From a virus, in IMG/VR virus record IMGVR_UViG_3300025174_000453, positions 1 through 20,353 of that record: a stretch of DNA of 20,353 nucleotides; one strand, written 5' to 3'. The position numbers were made by a program, and so were the translations under genes. Below the pieces are notes generated by a model that did no database searches, was not told the DNA's origin, and worked only from the letters and a program-made list of their open reading frames with translations. Shown here one piece after another: positions 14,213-20,211 of the stretch; position 1 is the stretch's first letter; every line of letters begins with the position of its first letter.

Positions 14213-14324
14213 AGCTCCGTTCATCCGTTTCCAAAAGTTCATTGCCCCAGCGAATCGCGGCCAGGCACAAACCAAACCCCAATGCAAACCCGACCGCGAT
14301 ACCTATGATCAATCCAAGCATCAT
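14151..14324 (-). CDS. Small single-span membrane protein overlapping the capsid stop
   Basis: A 57-residue frame starting ATGATG at 14324, whose first ATG overlaps the capsid gene stop by 4 nt (ATGA). Residues 3-24 are a strongly hydrophobic, Gly-rich segment (LGLIIGIAVGFALGFGLCLA), followed by AIRWGNELLETDERSYGHH and a basic tail. It overlaps the next gene by 62 nt in another frame. The coupling to the capsid stop and the clear membrane segment argue for a real gene; without it the sequence between the capsid stop and the next start would be an unexplained 108-nt gap. Function is unknown. Confidence 0.5.
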   Translation of the reverse strand: MMLGLIIGIAVGFALGFGLCLAAIRWGNELLETDERSYGHHQNQARAKGCQAQRWVR

Positions 14325-15481
14325 GGCAGATCGTTCGTGGTGTCCCAGACCCTAGCGGCATTCGTGATGATCCGCGCATAGCCCACCACGTCGGAAATTG
14401 CGATGTTCTGCCACTGCGAAGTTACGAGCCGTTCGGTTTCAGTGAGACTGGCGTTTGATTCTTCGATCCGCTCCAGTGCACGTGACGCGTCCACGCCCAG
14501 CACCTTATCGGAGAGAATCGAGCTGCTCGGGTCATGCCGGCGGACCGGTGATCCAAACGGCGTGATCGCGTTGCCCGTGCTGAAAAATTGTTGGGCAACC
14601 AGCGAATTGTTGAAATCCGCCATTGACATCAGCTCGATCCAGTTCGTTTTGTCCGCGGCCAGAATCCGGATCTCATACGGCTCGAATTCTGCCAAAAACT
14701 TGACGAAGTTTTTAAAGCCGATTGCGCCAATCGTATCCACCGGCGCGCTGTTACCGTTGCCGTCGCCATTGATGGTCACTGAAACCGCGTCTTCGGTTTT
14801 GTCGAGCATCATCCGAAAGCCGGCAAGTTGGAAAAACACCGCCATCTTGTTGGCGCGAATTCGGCGCATGTGCTCGTAGGTCGCCTTGATGAGCATGCCG
14901 TGTTTCTTCAGCTTGATCGTTTCATCGCCGACCGTGATGCTGACCGTGGGGAACTCCACGCCCTGGCCAACCACGCCCATGCTCACGTCTTGCGTTTCAT
15001 CAATGCTCGCGGCCTGATACGTTCCGCTCTCGATCTGAGTCACCACGGCGATCAGATCTTCATCGCGCAGTGTATACCGGCCCAGAAGCTGGCCAACCTT
15101 CACTTGCGTGTTGATGAACTCCGGAAACAGCACGCGATTCTCCGGCGTGTTGTAGAACTCTTCCAACGTCACCGCCGCTTTGCCGTTGACATTGAGATTG
15201 CGCACCGCAAGCTGGCGTTCGAAGGCATTGAGTTCGCACCCAGGATAATTCTCGCTGGGATCAATCTCTTCCAGAAGTTCGGTCAGTGTGACCGGCGCCG
15301 GTTTGCCATTCACCGCGCGCGATTGGCACGCCTGGTACATGCCGAATTCCAGCGGGATCTTTTTCAAGCTCGAAGGTTTCACGCTTCCGTTCGGCCCGCG
15401 CACCGCCGCGGCCATGTTGGAAACGTCGAATCCGTAGAGCAGAGCCAGATTCAACAGATCAGAGAAACTCACCTTTCGCAT
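14321..15481 (-). CDS. Major capsid protein (HK97-fold, inferred)
   Basis: A 386-residue protein. The start at 15481 is preferred because AGAGG lies 8 nt upstream; an in-frame ATG at 15547 would add 22 residues made mostly of repeat B (VDEVDKKQK). It follows the protease-scaffold and decoration genes, the standard capsid order. Typical segments are an extended N-terminal arm (ENRVLFPEFINTQVKVGQLL), a TVGDETIKLKKHGMLIKATY central strand region with the following MRRIRANKMAVFFQLAGFRM spine-like helix, and a C-terminal part with GFKNFVKFLAEFEPYEIRIL and IAISDVVGYARIITN. This is the pattern of major capsid proteins of the F116/P2-like or SPO1-like broad HK97 group; the exact family is not identified. 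Confidence 0.8.
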   Translation of the reverse strand: MRKVSFSDLLNLALLYGFDVSNMAAAVRGPNGSVKPSSLKKIPLEFGMYQACQSRAVNGKPAPVTLTELLEEIDPSENYPGCELNAFERQLAVRNLNVNGKAAVTLEEFYNTPENRVLFPEFINTQVKVGQLLGRYTLRDEDLIAVVTQIESGTYQAASIDETQDVSMGVVGQGVEFPTVSITVGDETIKLKKHGMLIKATYEHMRRIRANKMAVFFQLAGFRMMLDKTEDAVSVTINGDGNGNSAPVDTIGAIGFKNFVKFLAEFEPYEIRILAADKTNWIELMSMADFNNSLVAQQFFSTGNAITPFGSPVRRHDPSSSILSDKVLGVDASRALERIEESNASLTETERLVTSQWQNIAISDVVGYARIITNAARVWDTTNDLP

Positions 15482-15514
15482 TTCATCATCCTCTTTGATA
15501 TTTTTTTGCTTCTT

Positions 15515-15543
15515 GTCCACTTCGTCCACACTCAGTCCATCTC
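15515..15543 (-). repeat. Repeat B array upstream of the capsid gene
   Basis: GAGATGGAC, then GTGTGGAC and GAAGTGGAC with one spacing irregularity, between the decoration stop and the capsid Shine-Dalgarno. Repeat A is absent here. Confidence 0.7.
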
Positions 15544-15915
15544 TCACCCCAGATCAACAACGCATGTGCTGGCATCGGTATCCACCGATTCCACAAAGAA
15601 CGGGATGCCGTTTGTGGCGTCGATCTGCACCGCGCCGCTTGCGCCGCATTCAAGCTTGTTGTATTCGCCCACGGTCGGCGCCGTGCTCGTGTAAGTCACG
15701 GTCGCCAAGCCGCGCACTTGCACGGTGATCACGTCGTCTTCAATGTTCGTGATGACTCCGCGAAAATGTTCATTCGCTCCGCCGACCTTCACCAAGCCGC
15801 CGGTGGTAATGCTGGCCGCCTTGTTTTCATGCGTCGCCTTCGTGATCGTTCCGCTCTTCCCATAGGAAAGGAATTGCGCGAACTGCCCCGCTTTCTTGTG
15901 AGTTGTCCATGCCAT
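15544..15915 (-). CDS. Head decoration / capsid stabilising protein
   Basis: A 123-residue, Gly/Thr/Val-rich beta protein. GGLVKVGGANEHFRGVITN, then ITVQVRGLATVTYTST and APTVGEYNKLECGASGAVQ give the pattern of small beta-barrel decoration proteins (DUF2190/gpD-like) encoded next to the capsid gene. The start at 15915 has GGAG about 10 nt upstream. The 53-nt leader carries two short hairpins. After the stop, a 62-nt gap holds a repeat B array and the capsid Shine-Dalgarno. Confidence 0.65.
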   Translation of the reverse strand: MAWTTHKKAGQFAQFLSYGKSGTITKATHENKAASITTGGLVKVGGANEHFRGVITNIEDDVITVQVRGLATVTYTSTAPTVGEYNKLECGASGAVQIDATNGIPFFVESVDTDASTCVVDLG

Positions 15916-15937
15916 CGTTAGATTCTCCGAAATCTCG

Positions 15938-15966
15938 GTATCACTGATACGCTCACTCTAAGAGCG
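15938..15966 (-). promoter_or_regulatory. Two adjacent short inverted repeats in the leader of the decoration gene
   Basis: GTATCA and TGATAC flank a single base at 15938-15950, and CGCTC and GAGCG flank 7 nt at 15950-15966; they share one base. They fill most of the 53-nt gap between protease-scaffold and decoration genes, the one head-gene junction that carries neither repeat A nor B. They could protect or process the mRNA so that decoration and capsid are made in excess, or bind a regulator. No T-run supports a terminator. Confidence 0.35.
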
Positions 15967-15968
15967 CG

Positions 15969-17171
15969 TTATTTGCCGATTCGGAATGCTTCCTGATTGA
16001 TCGGTTTCTCGTTGCCTTTTGCTTCTGCCGGCGGCTCTTCCACGCTGCTTCGGCGCTCCATCTTCCCGCCGCATTTGCTGCACTTCATCGGGAACTTCTT
16101 TTCCAACTTCGCGCTGTACTCGGCGTGGAACTCTTCCAGACCGTCCAGATCCATCAGCTTCAGAAGATTCTCCGTGCCCTTGCCACACTCGCCCTCGAGC
16201 TTCACCACAAGTTGTTGACATTCTCCCCGTCGCTTCGTAACCAGGGCCTCGTAGACTTTCGCTTTAACGTCCAGCGCTTGCTTGCCTTCGCGCAACTCGT
16301 CGTTCGCTTCGGCCAGTGTGCGCACCGATTCTTCCAACTCTTCCCACGTCGAAAGCGCGCTAATCCCAAGCAGCGCTGTCAATGTCGAAAGCTGTGCTTT
16401 GCTCAACAACAACCCTTCCATTTCTCGATCTCCTTTGTTTTCACTCAGCGCCTTGCGCTCTGCGCTCTGCGCCAATTTATCCGCTTCGGTATCACCGCCT
16501 TCATGCACCAGTGCGATATGCTGATATGCCAACATCTCCGTAACCATGATCCGTACAATCGCACCATCGATCTCTTCGCCAATCAAATTCCAGAACTGCC
16601 AACTCTCTAGGTCTGGATGAGATTGCTCCCATTCAAAGTAAAATGAGATCGAACAGCTTTCCACGAGTGGGGGGTCTGCCAACAGTTGCCGACATTCCTG
16701 CGGACAGATCTTGTAATCCAACCTCACGTCCACATTGATGCCCGGTGCGGATTGATCGCCGCTGGCTTCACTCCATTCGGCGCCATTGATATAGCCGATG
16801 ATTGCCTGCGTGGCCTCGCTATGGCCGCGATGAAACTTCAAATGCCGGCGCCGCGTCCCACCCATTGACTTCGGCAGCATCAGTGGGATACTGCGCAGCA
16901 ATACGCCCGGTCTGCTGAAGTCGAGCCAGTATCCATCCGGACCGAGATAGGTCGCCGAGATTGCCCGAAATTTCATCATCATCCAATCTTCCGGCTTCGG
17001 CATCACATCTTCCGGCTTGTCTGGCATCGTCAGCTCAAGCTTCTTGGCGACCGGTCTCATGCTTTCCACCGGCATCCTGAGAGCGATGTTCGCTCGCTTC
17101 TCCCCAACCAACTCGATCCATTTCGGCACTTCAACTTTCATCCTTTTGTCCATCTCGTCTACTTCGCCCAT
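15969..17171 (-). CDS. Prohead protease fused to scaffold domain
   Basis: A 400-residue protein. The N-terminal half is a prohead protease of the S78/U35 type: KFHRGH (112-117) would supply the catalytic His, ESCSIS (171-176) the Ser in the usual strand before an FYFEWEQ segment, and TEMLAYQHIALVHEGGD (211-227) the acidic motif at the domain end. Residues 250-325 form a helical, charged scaffold-like region (EELEESVRTLAEANDELREG). A single CSKCGG motif (364-367) near the C-terminus is unusual. The first ten residues (GEVDEMDKRM) come from repeat B; ATG at 17141 is an alternative start. It precedes decoration and capsid genes as expected. A shorter in-frame scaffold start, Met251 (REMEGLLLSK), is possible. 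Confidence 0.72.
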   Translation of the reverse strand: MGEVDEMDKRMKVEVPKWIELVGEKRANIALRMPVESMRPVAKKLELTMPDKPEDVMPKPEDWMMMKFRAISATYLGPDGYWLDFSRPGVLLRSIPLMLPKSMGGTRRRHLKFHRGHSEATQAIIGYINGAEWSEASGDQSAPGINVDVRLDYKICPQECRQLLADPPLVESCSISFYFEWEQSHPDLESWQFWNLIGEEIDGAIVRIMVTEMLAYQHIALVHEGGDTEADKLAQSAERKALSENKGDREMEGLLLSKAQLSTLTALLGISALSTWEELEESVRTLAEANDELREGKQALDVKAKVYEALVTKRRGECQQLVVKLEGECGKGTENLLKLMDLDGLEEFHAEYSAKLEKKFPMKCSKCGGKMERRSSVEEPPAEAKGNEKPINQEAFRIGK

Positions 17172-17174
17172 CCG
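17148..17174 (-). repeat. Repeat B array at the start of the protease gene
   Basis: Three 9-nt units (CGGATGGGC, GAAGTAGAC, GAGATGGAC) that span the start codon and encode GEVDEMD. Confidence 0.65.
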
Positions 17175-17199
17175 CCCTTGTCTCTGCTTTTGGATTCAC

Positions 17200-17226
17200 A
17201 TCCGCGCCATTCCCCTATCAATCCGC
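17200..17226 (-). repeat. Repeat A copy 4
   Basis: GCGGATTGATAGGGGA then GCGGAT, upstream of the protease gene; repeat B follows and runs into the coding sequence. Confidence 0.8.
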
Positions 17227-17262
17227 ATAGCCCAAGTCTCGGCTTTTCCATCAACCGCCTTT

Positions 17263-17352
17263 TTAAACGTTCTGAATGCGTTCAAATCGCTCGCCACTGT
17301 ACGCGCTCAGAAAACCCATAGGATAAGACCCAAACAAAGGCGCGTTCTCCAC
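17263..17352 (-). CDS. Possible 29-residue micro-ORF in the gap before the protease gene
   Basis: The 186-nt gap between the stop at 17358 and the protease start contains a GTG-initiated frame of 29 codons (ENAPLFGSYPMGFLSAYSGE, then RFERIQNV). It reads like real protein but has no Shine-Dalgarno and no recognised relative. The rest of the gap is repeat A. It may be a gene remnant. Confidence 0.2.
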   Translation of the reverse strand: MENAPLFGSYPMGFLSAYSGERFERIQNV

Positions 17353-17357
17353 AGGCG

Positions 17358-17549
17358 TTATGCGCTGTTATTCTCTACCCACCAAAGCTGACCACGTTTC
17401 AACAAATCCGGATTCAATTCTGCCGCTATTCTCATCAATGATCCTGCTAAACACATACACTCATCAAACTGACGTGGATCATTATAGCCCTGCGCACAAA
17501 CCCTCTGCGCCTGCCGTTCCATCTCCCGCGCTTTTTCAATTTGTTCCAT
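17358..17549 (-). CDS. Small helical protein of unknown function downstream of portal
   Basis: A 63-residue protein, starting EQIEKAREMERQAQRVCAQG and ending LLKRGQLWWVENNSA. The N-terminal half is a charged amphipathic helix and there are three Cys (VCAQ, ECMC). It is separated from the portal stop by 34 nt that consist almost entirely of repeat A, and the start has an A-rich upstream region (AAGATCAA) instead of a Shine-Dalgarno. No family is recognised. Small proteins after the portal gene are often head assembly accessories, which is only a positional hint. Confidence 0.5.
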   Translation of the reverse strand: MEQIEKAREMERQAQRVCAQGYNDPRQFDECMCLAGSLMRIAAELNPDLLKRGQLWWVENNSA

Positions 17550-17557
17550 TTGATCTT

Positions 17558-17582
17558 ATCCGCATCTTCCCTATTAATCCGC
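17558..17582 (-). repeat. Repeat A copy 3
   Basis: GCGGATTAATAGGGA then GCGGAT makes up almost the whole gap between the portal stop and the next ATG. Confidence 0.8.
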
Positions 17583-17583
17583 T

Positions 17584-19926
17584 TCACCCTTCAACTGCGA
17601 CCAACCGCGTTTTACAGTTCGGATGAAACGGCGGGAACCCAATTCCCTGCCGTGTTGCTTCCGTTACTCCGATGCTGCGAATCACTTCGCTCGTAATCGG
17701 CGCAAGTCCCTTCGCATATTCTTCCGGCGAGAGCGCACTCAGCTTTTCCACCGCTTCCTGCGCCACGGCAACTTTGATCCGCGTGCCCGTCATGTAGATG
17801 CAGATCTCAGCCTGCGGTGCCGGATTATAGATCATCGCTTCTTTGAAACCTGCTTCATTGAGCTGTCCCACATGTGCCCAGTTGCGCATCCGCGCTACCG
17901 AAGTATCAATGATCCGCTGTGCCTCATAGTCGCTGAGCGGCACCAGCCGATCTACCGCCAGCGATTTGAACGTGTCGAGCGCTTCGCGCGAGGTGCGACC
18001 AAACAGCCCTTCGCCTTTTTCCAACCATTGGCTCTTTAGAAAATCGAGTACTTGATTTTCAGTCGGCTCATTGAAGATGTACTTGCTCAGATAAAGCCGG
18101 TCGAAACGACGCATGAACTGCACCGTGCGCCGGTCAACACTATCCATCGTGAAAGTGAACTTGCCCGCCGGAATCGCCGACCGATCCTCGGTGCGATAGT
18201 ACTCGTAGATCTGCTCCACCGATTTCTTCAGCGCTTCTTGCGCTTCCTTCGACGTGAACGCTTCAGCGTAAGCTGAAGTCATCACGCCGAATGCGCGCTG
18301 CGCGAAATCTTCCGGCCCCGAAAAATCCCGCAACGCCGACCGTCTCAGGAACGCAGCCAGCACGTCCACCGCTTCCATTGTGCTATCCTTCAGAAACGGT
18401 TGGATCGACTTCAAATACTTCGCTCCCCACTTTTCCAGTACGCGCCGCACCGTCTCTTCCGCCGTCAGCTGTATCTCAATCCTCGGCCGCACGAAACTAT
18501 ATCGTTGTAATCCCCGATCATATCGAAATACCCTTACCAATCCACCCCGTCCACCAAGTCCACTTTGTCCATCTCGCTCCCCGTTCAACCTTTCCACCTC
18601 AAACCATGAATCATACCCCAACTCCTGCGCCGCAGTATCCGGATCTATCACGCCAGTGCGTGCTTTTTCAATGATCGCGCGTTGCCGTGTTTCTTGAGCC
18701 TGTGCTTCAGATAGTGGATCTCTGGCCGGATTGTCATTGAACTTGAATATCACTCGCTCAACTTGAATCCCTTGCAATCTAAGATCGAGATTGTATGTTG
18801 CTTCCATTCGACGCTTGGGAAGCGAACGGATATTGTTCGCCTGCCTGATCATGAACATGTACGTCACGTTCGCAAACGTCTCCGTGGAGTGATAGCTCCG
18901 GCCTATGATCGTCGGATCGATCCCCATGCCACTCGCAATCTGCTCTTCATTCAAGTCCCAAACATCTTTCGAGCCGCGCGCGTCCGACGTAATATTGTGA
19001 TGCTCTACTGTTTGATCCGAAAACTTCACCATCAAACCGCGCATGTAATTCACCTGCAGCGCTGTCACCACTGCGGTGAGATACTGGCCCTTCCGATCGG
19101 AATACTCTTTGTCCGACTCGGCCGCTTTCTTCGGCGGGGGAGTGAGTGTCATCGCCACCAAACCCAGCAAGCCGAATTTGCGCATTACAAATTTTATGTT
19201 CTCGTTCATATCGCGTTGCGCCAAGAGCGGCTCAATTGCGGCAACATACAACGGCACCGCGTAAGGGGAGTTTTTGATTCGCCTAAAAGCAAAGTATCGA
19301 TATTGCGTTTCGTTCAGTTCTAACATTTCCCCAGTCATCAAAAGCTGGAATGGCTTGTACCCGCCATCGATAAGCTTAAACCGGATCCGGTCCGTGGGAA
19401 CTATCACCACTCTGTCAACCCCGTCCATCTTTTCCGAAACTACATCTTCCGAACTGATGGCGCCAGTCACTGCGATCTGCTCGATGTAATGATTGATCAG
19501 CCCGTCGATTCCGGCGCTCATCGGGTAAAGGTTCTGCGCCCGATCATTCAACCGTGCATGCGCTTTTTCGACGATGCTATCACTCGCCGCTTCCACTACA
19601 AGCTGATGGCCATTATTTGCCAGGTTGATGAGATTCGTTGTTGCGTGATTCAGATCCGGATTGATCGGCGCTACGCGCGTCAGCCATTCCACCAGATCAA
19701 ATGGCAGAACTGGATTGAGTCCGGCCAGATCTTGCAAGAATAATCCCATCTGGCCGAACGAAGTCGCCGTCTCTTCTACGCTCGATCTGCCTGCCTTTGG
19801 CGCAACCGGATCATTCCCCTGCGCCAACATCGCCGCCGTCTTCTGGATTTCTCCGAGCAGATCCTTCTGCGGCTCAGGCTTCACGTACCCAAATCGCTCA
19901 GCGAGCTTGTCAATCCAGCGCGCCAT
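17584..19926 (-). CDS. Portal protein fused to a MuF-type minor head domain
   Basis: A 780-residue protein. Start ATG 19924-19926 overlaps the upstream stop by one base (TGATG); a TTG just upstream is less likely. Residues 1-445 are portal-like: PFDLVEWLTRVAPINPDLNH, then the helical SAGIDGLINHYIEQIAVTGA wing, RRIKNSPYAVPLYVAAIEPL, and IASGMGIDPTIIGRSYHSTE. Residues about 480-780 are a MuF/SPP1 gp7-like domain: RIIDTSVARMRNWAHVGQLN, APQAEICIYMTGT and the terminal FPPFHPNCKTRL signature. The two parts are joined by GER DGQ SGL GGR GGL, encoded by a 9-nt repeat B array. The portal forms the DNA channel and docks the terminase; MuF domains are minor head proteins that may enter the head. Confidence 0.82.
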   Translation of the reverse strand: MARWIDKLAERFGYVKPEPQKDLLGEIQKTAAMLAQGNDPVAPKAGRSSVEETATSFGQMGLFLQDLAGLNPVLPFDLVEWLTRVAPINPDLNHATTNLINLANNGHQLVVEAASDSIVEKAHARLNDRAQNLYPMSAGIDGLINHYIEQIAVTGAISSEDVVSEKMDGVDRVVIVPTDRIRFKLIDGGYKPFQLLMTGEMLELNETQYRYFAFRRIKNSPYAVPLYVAAIEPLLAQRDMNENIKFVMRKFGLLGLVAMTLTPPPKKAAESDKEYSDRKGQYLTAVVTALQVNYMRGLMVKFSDQTVEHHNITSDARGSKDVWDLNEEQIASGMGIDPTIIGRSYHSTETFANVTYMFMIRQANNIRSLPKRRMEATYNLDLRLQGIQVERVIFKFNDNPARDPLSEAQAQETRQRAIIEKARTGVIDPDTAAQELGYDSWFEVERLNGERDGQSGLGGRGGLVRVFRYDRGLQRYSFVRPRIEIQLTAEETVRRVLEKWGAKYLKSIQPFLKDSTMEAVDVLAAFLRRSALRDFSGPEDFAQRAFGVMTSAYAEAFTSKEAQEALKKSVEQIYEYYRTEDRSAIPAGKFTFTMDSVDRRTVQFMRRFDRLYLSKYIFNEPTENQVLDFLKSQWLEKGEGLFGRTSREALDTFKSLAVDRLVPLSDYEAQRIIDTSVARMRNWAHVGQLNEAGFKEAMIYNPAPQAEICIYMTGTRIKVAVAQEAVEKLSALSPEEYAKGLAPITSEVIRSIGVTEATRQGIGFPPFHPNCKTRLVAVEG
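18540..18584 (-). repeat. Repeat B array at the portal-MuF junction
   Basis: Five 9-nt units, three close to GTGGACnnn, read in frame as GER DGQ SGL GGR GGL at about residues 448-462 of the fusion protein. Confidence 0.75.
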
Positions 19927-20165
19927 CAATCCTGTCCAATGTGTTCGTTTCGTCCATCAACTTTTTTATCCGCGCTTCCCCTACAATCCGTGCCTTCTAT
20001 CCCCACTGATTTCGCTATCGCGTCCAGTTGTGCTGTGATCGCATCTCTTCTGAGTGCATCACACCGCGGGCACCAATACGGCGTGAATGCCGTCCCTGCC
20101 ACGTTCTGACATTTCCCCTCGTAGTCTCCAAAACCCAAGCACTTTTTAAAATCAATTCGCTTCAT
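19926..20165 (-). CDS. Small four-cysteine protein, possible zinc ribbon
   Basis: A 79-residue protein between terminase and portal. Cys9, Cys19, Cys32 and Cys35 (CLGFGDYEGKC, YWCPRC) could form a zinc site, followed by a helix (DALRRDAITAQLDAIAKS). The last 23 or so residues (GTDCRGSADKKVDGRNE and on) are encoded by repeat A and repeat B and probably are not part of the folded core; they run into the portal start. Start ATG 20163-20165 follows another repeat A copy. It could help packaging or bind nucleic acid; no named family is recognised. Confidence 0.6.
   Translation of the reverse strand: MKRIDFKKCLGFGDYEGKCQNVAGTAFTPYWCPRCDALRRDAITAQLDAIAKSVGIEGTDCRGSADKKVDGRNEHIGQD
19934..19960 (-). 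repeat. Repeat B array before the portal start
   Basis: Three units (GTTGATGGAC, GAAACGAAC, ACATTGGAC) within the end of the four-cysteine gene, just before the portal ATG. A related single unit (TTGATGGAC) lies at 20167-20175. Confidence 0.6.
19968..19991 (-). repeat. Repeat A copy 2, inside coding sequence
   Basis: ACGGATTGTAGGGGA then GCGGAT, read through as the C-terminus of the four-cysteine protein. A degenerate third box (GGATAGAAGG) precedes it. Followed by a shared GTTGATGGACGA stretch and repeat B. Confidence 0.75.
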
Positions 20166-20182
20166 CGTCCATCAACTCTTTT

Positions 20183-20209
20183 ATCCGCGCTCTCCCCTAC
20201 AATCCGCGT
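20183..20209 (-). repeat. Repeat A copy 1
   Basis: GCGGATTGTAGGGGA then GCGGAT, between the terminase stop and the four-cysteine gene. The following AAAAGAGTTGATGGACG is nearly the same as after copy 2, so the two copies look like a recent duplication. Confidence 0.8.
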
Positions 20210-20211
20210 CT

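Noticed and set aside
14225-14287. Longer start for the gene at 13880-14212
   Set aside because: The added part is antagonistic to the 57-residue membrane frame, lacks a convincing ribosome-binding site and looks like read-through of another frame.
15482-15547. Upstream start giving 22 extra residues to the capsid protein
   Set aside because: The extra stretch is repeat B sequence, while the ATG at 15481 has a well-spaced Shine-Dalgarno.
14828-15694. Long plus-strand open frame of 288 codons opposite the capsid gene
   Set aside because: It lies opposite a clearly recognisable capsid and decoration region, is His/Arg-rich and has no ribosome-binding site; it is a shadow of minus-strand codon usage. 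Other plus-strand frames were rejected for the same reason.
9883-20209. Repeat A as a CRISPR array, terminator or attachment site
   Set aside because: Copies are dispersed over 10 kb, units are short with no uniform spacers, the boxes are direct rather than inverted, and no integrase lies nearby.
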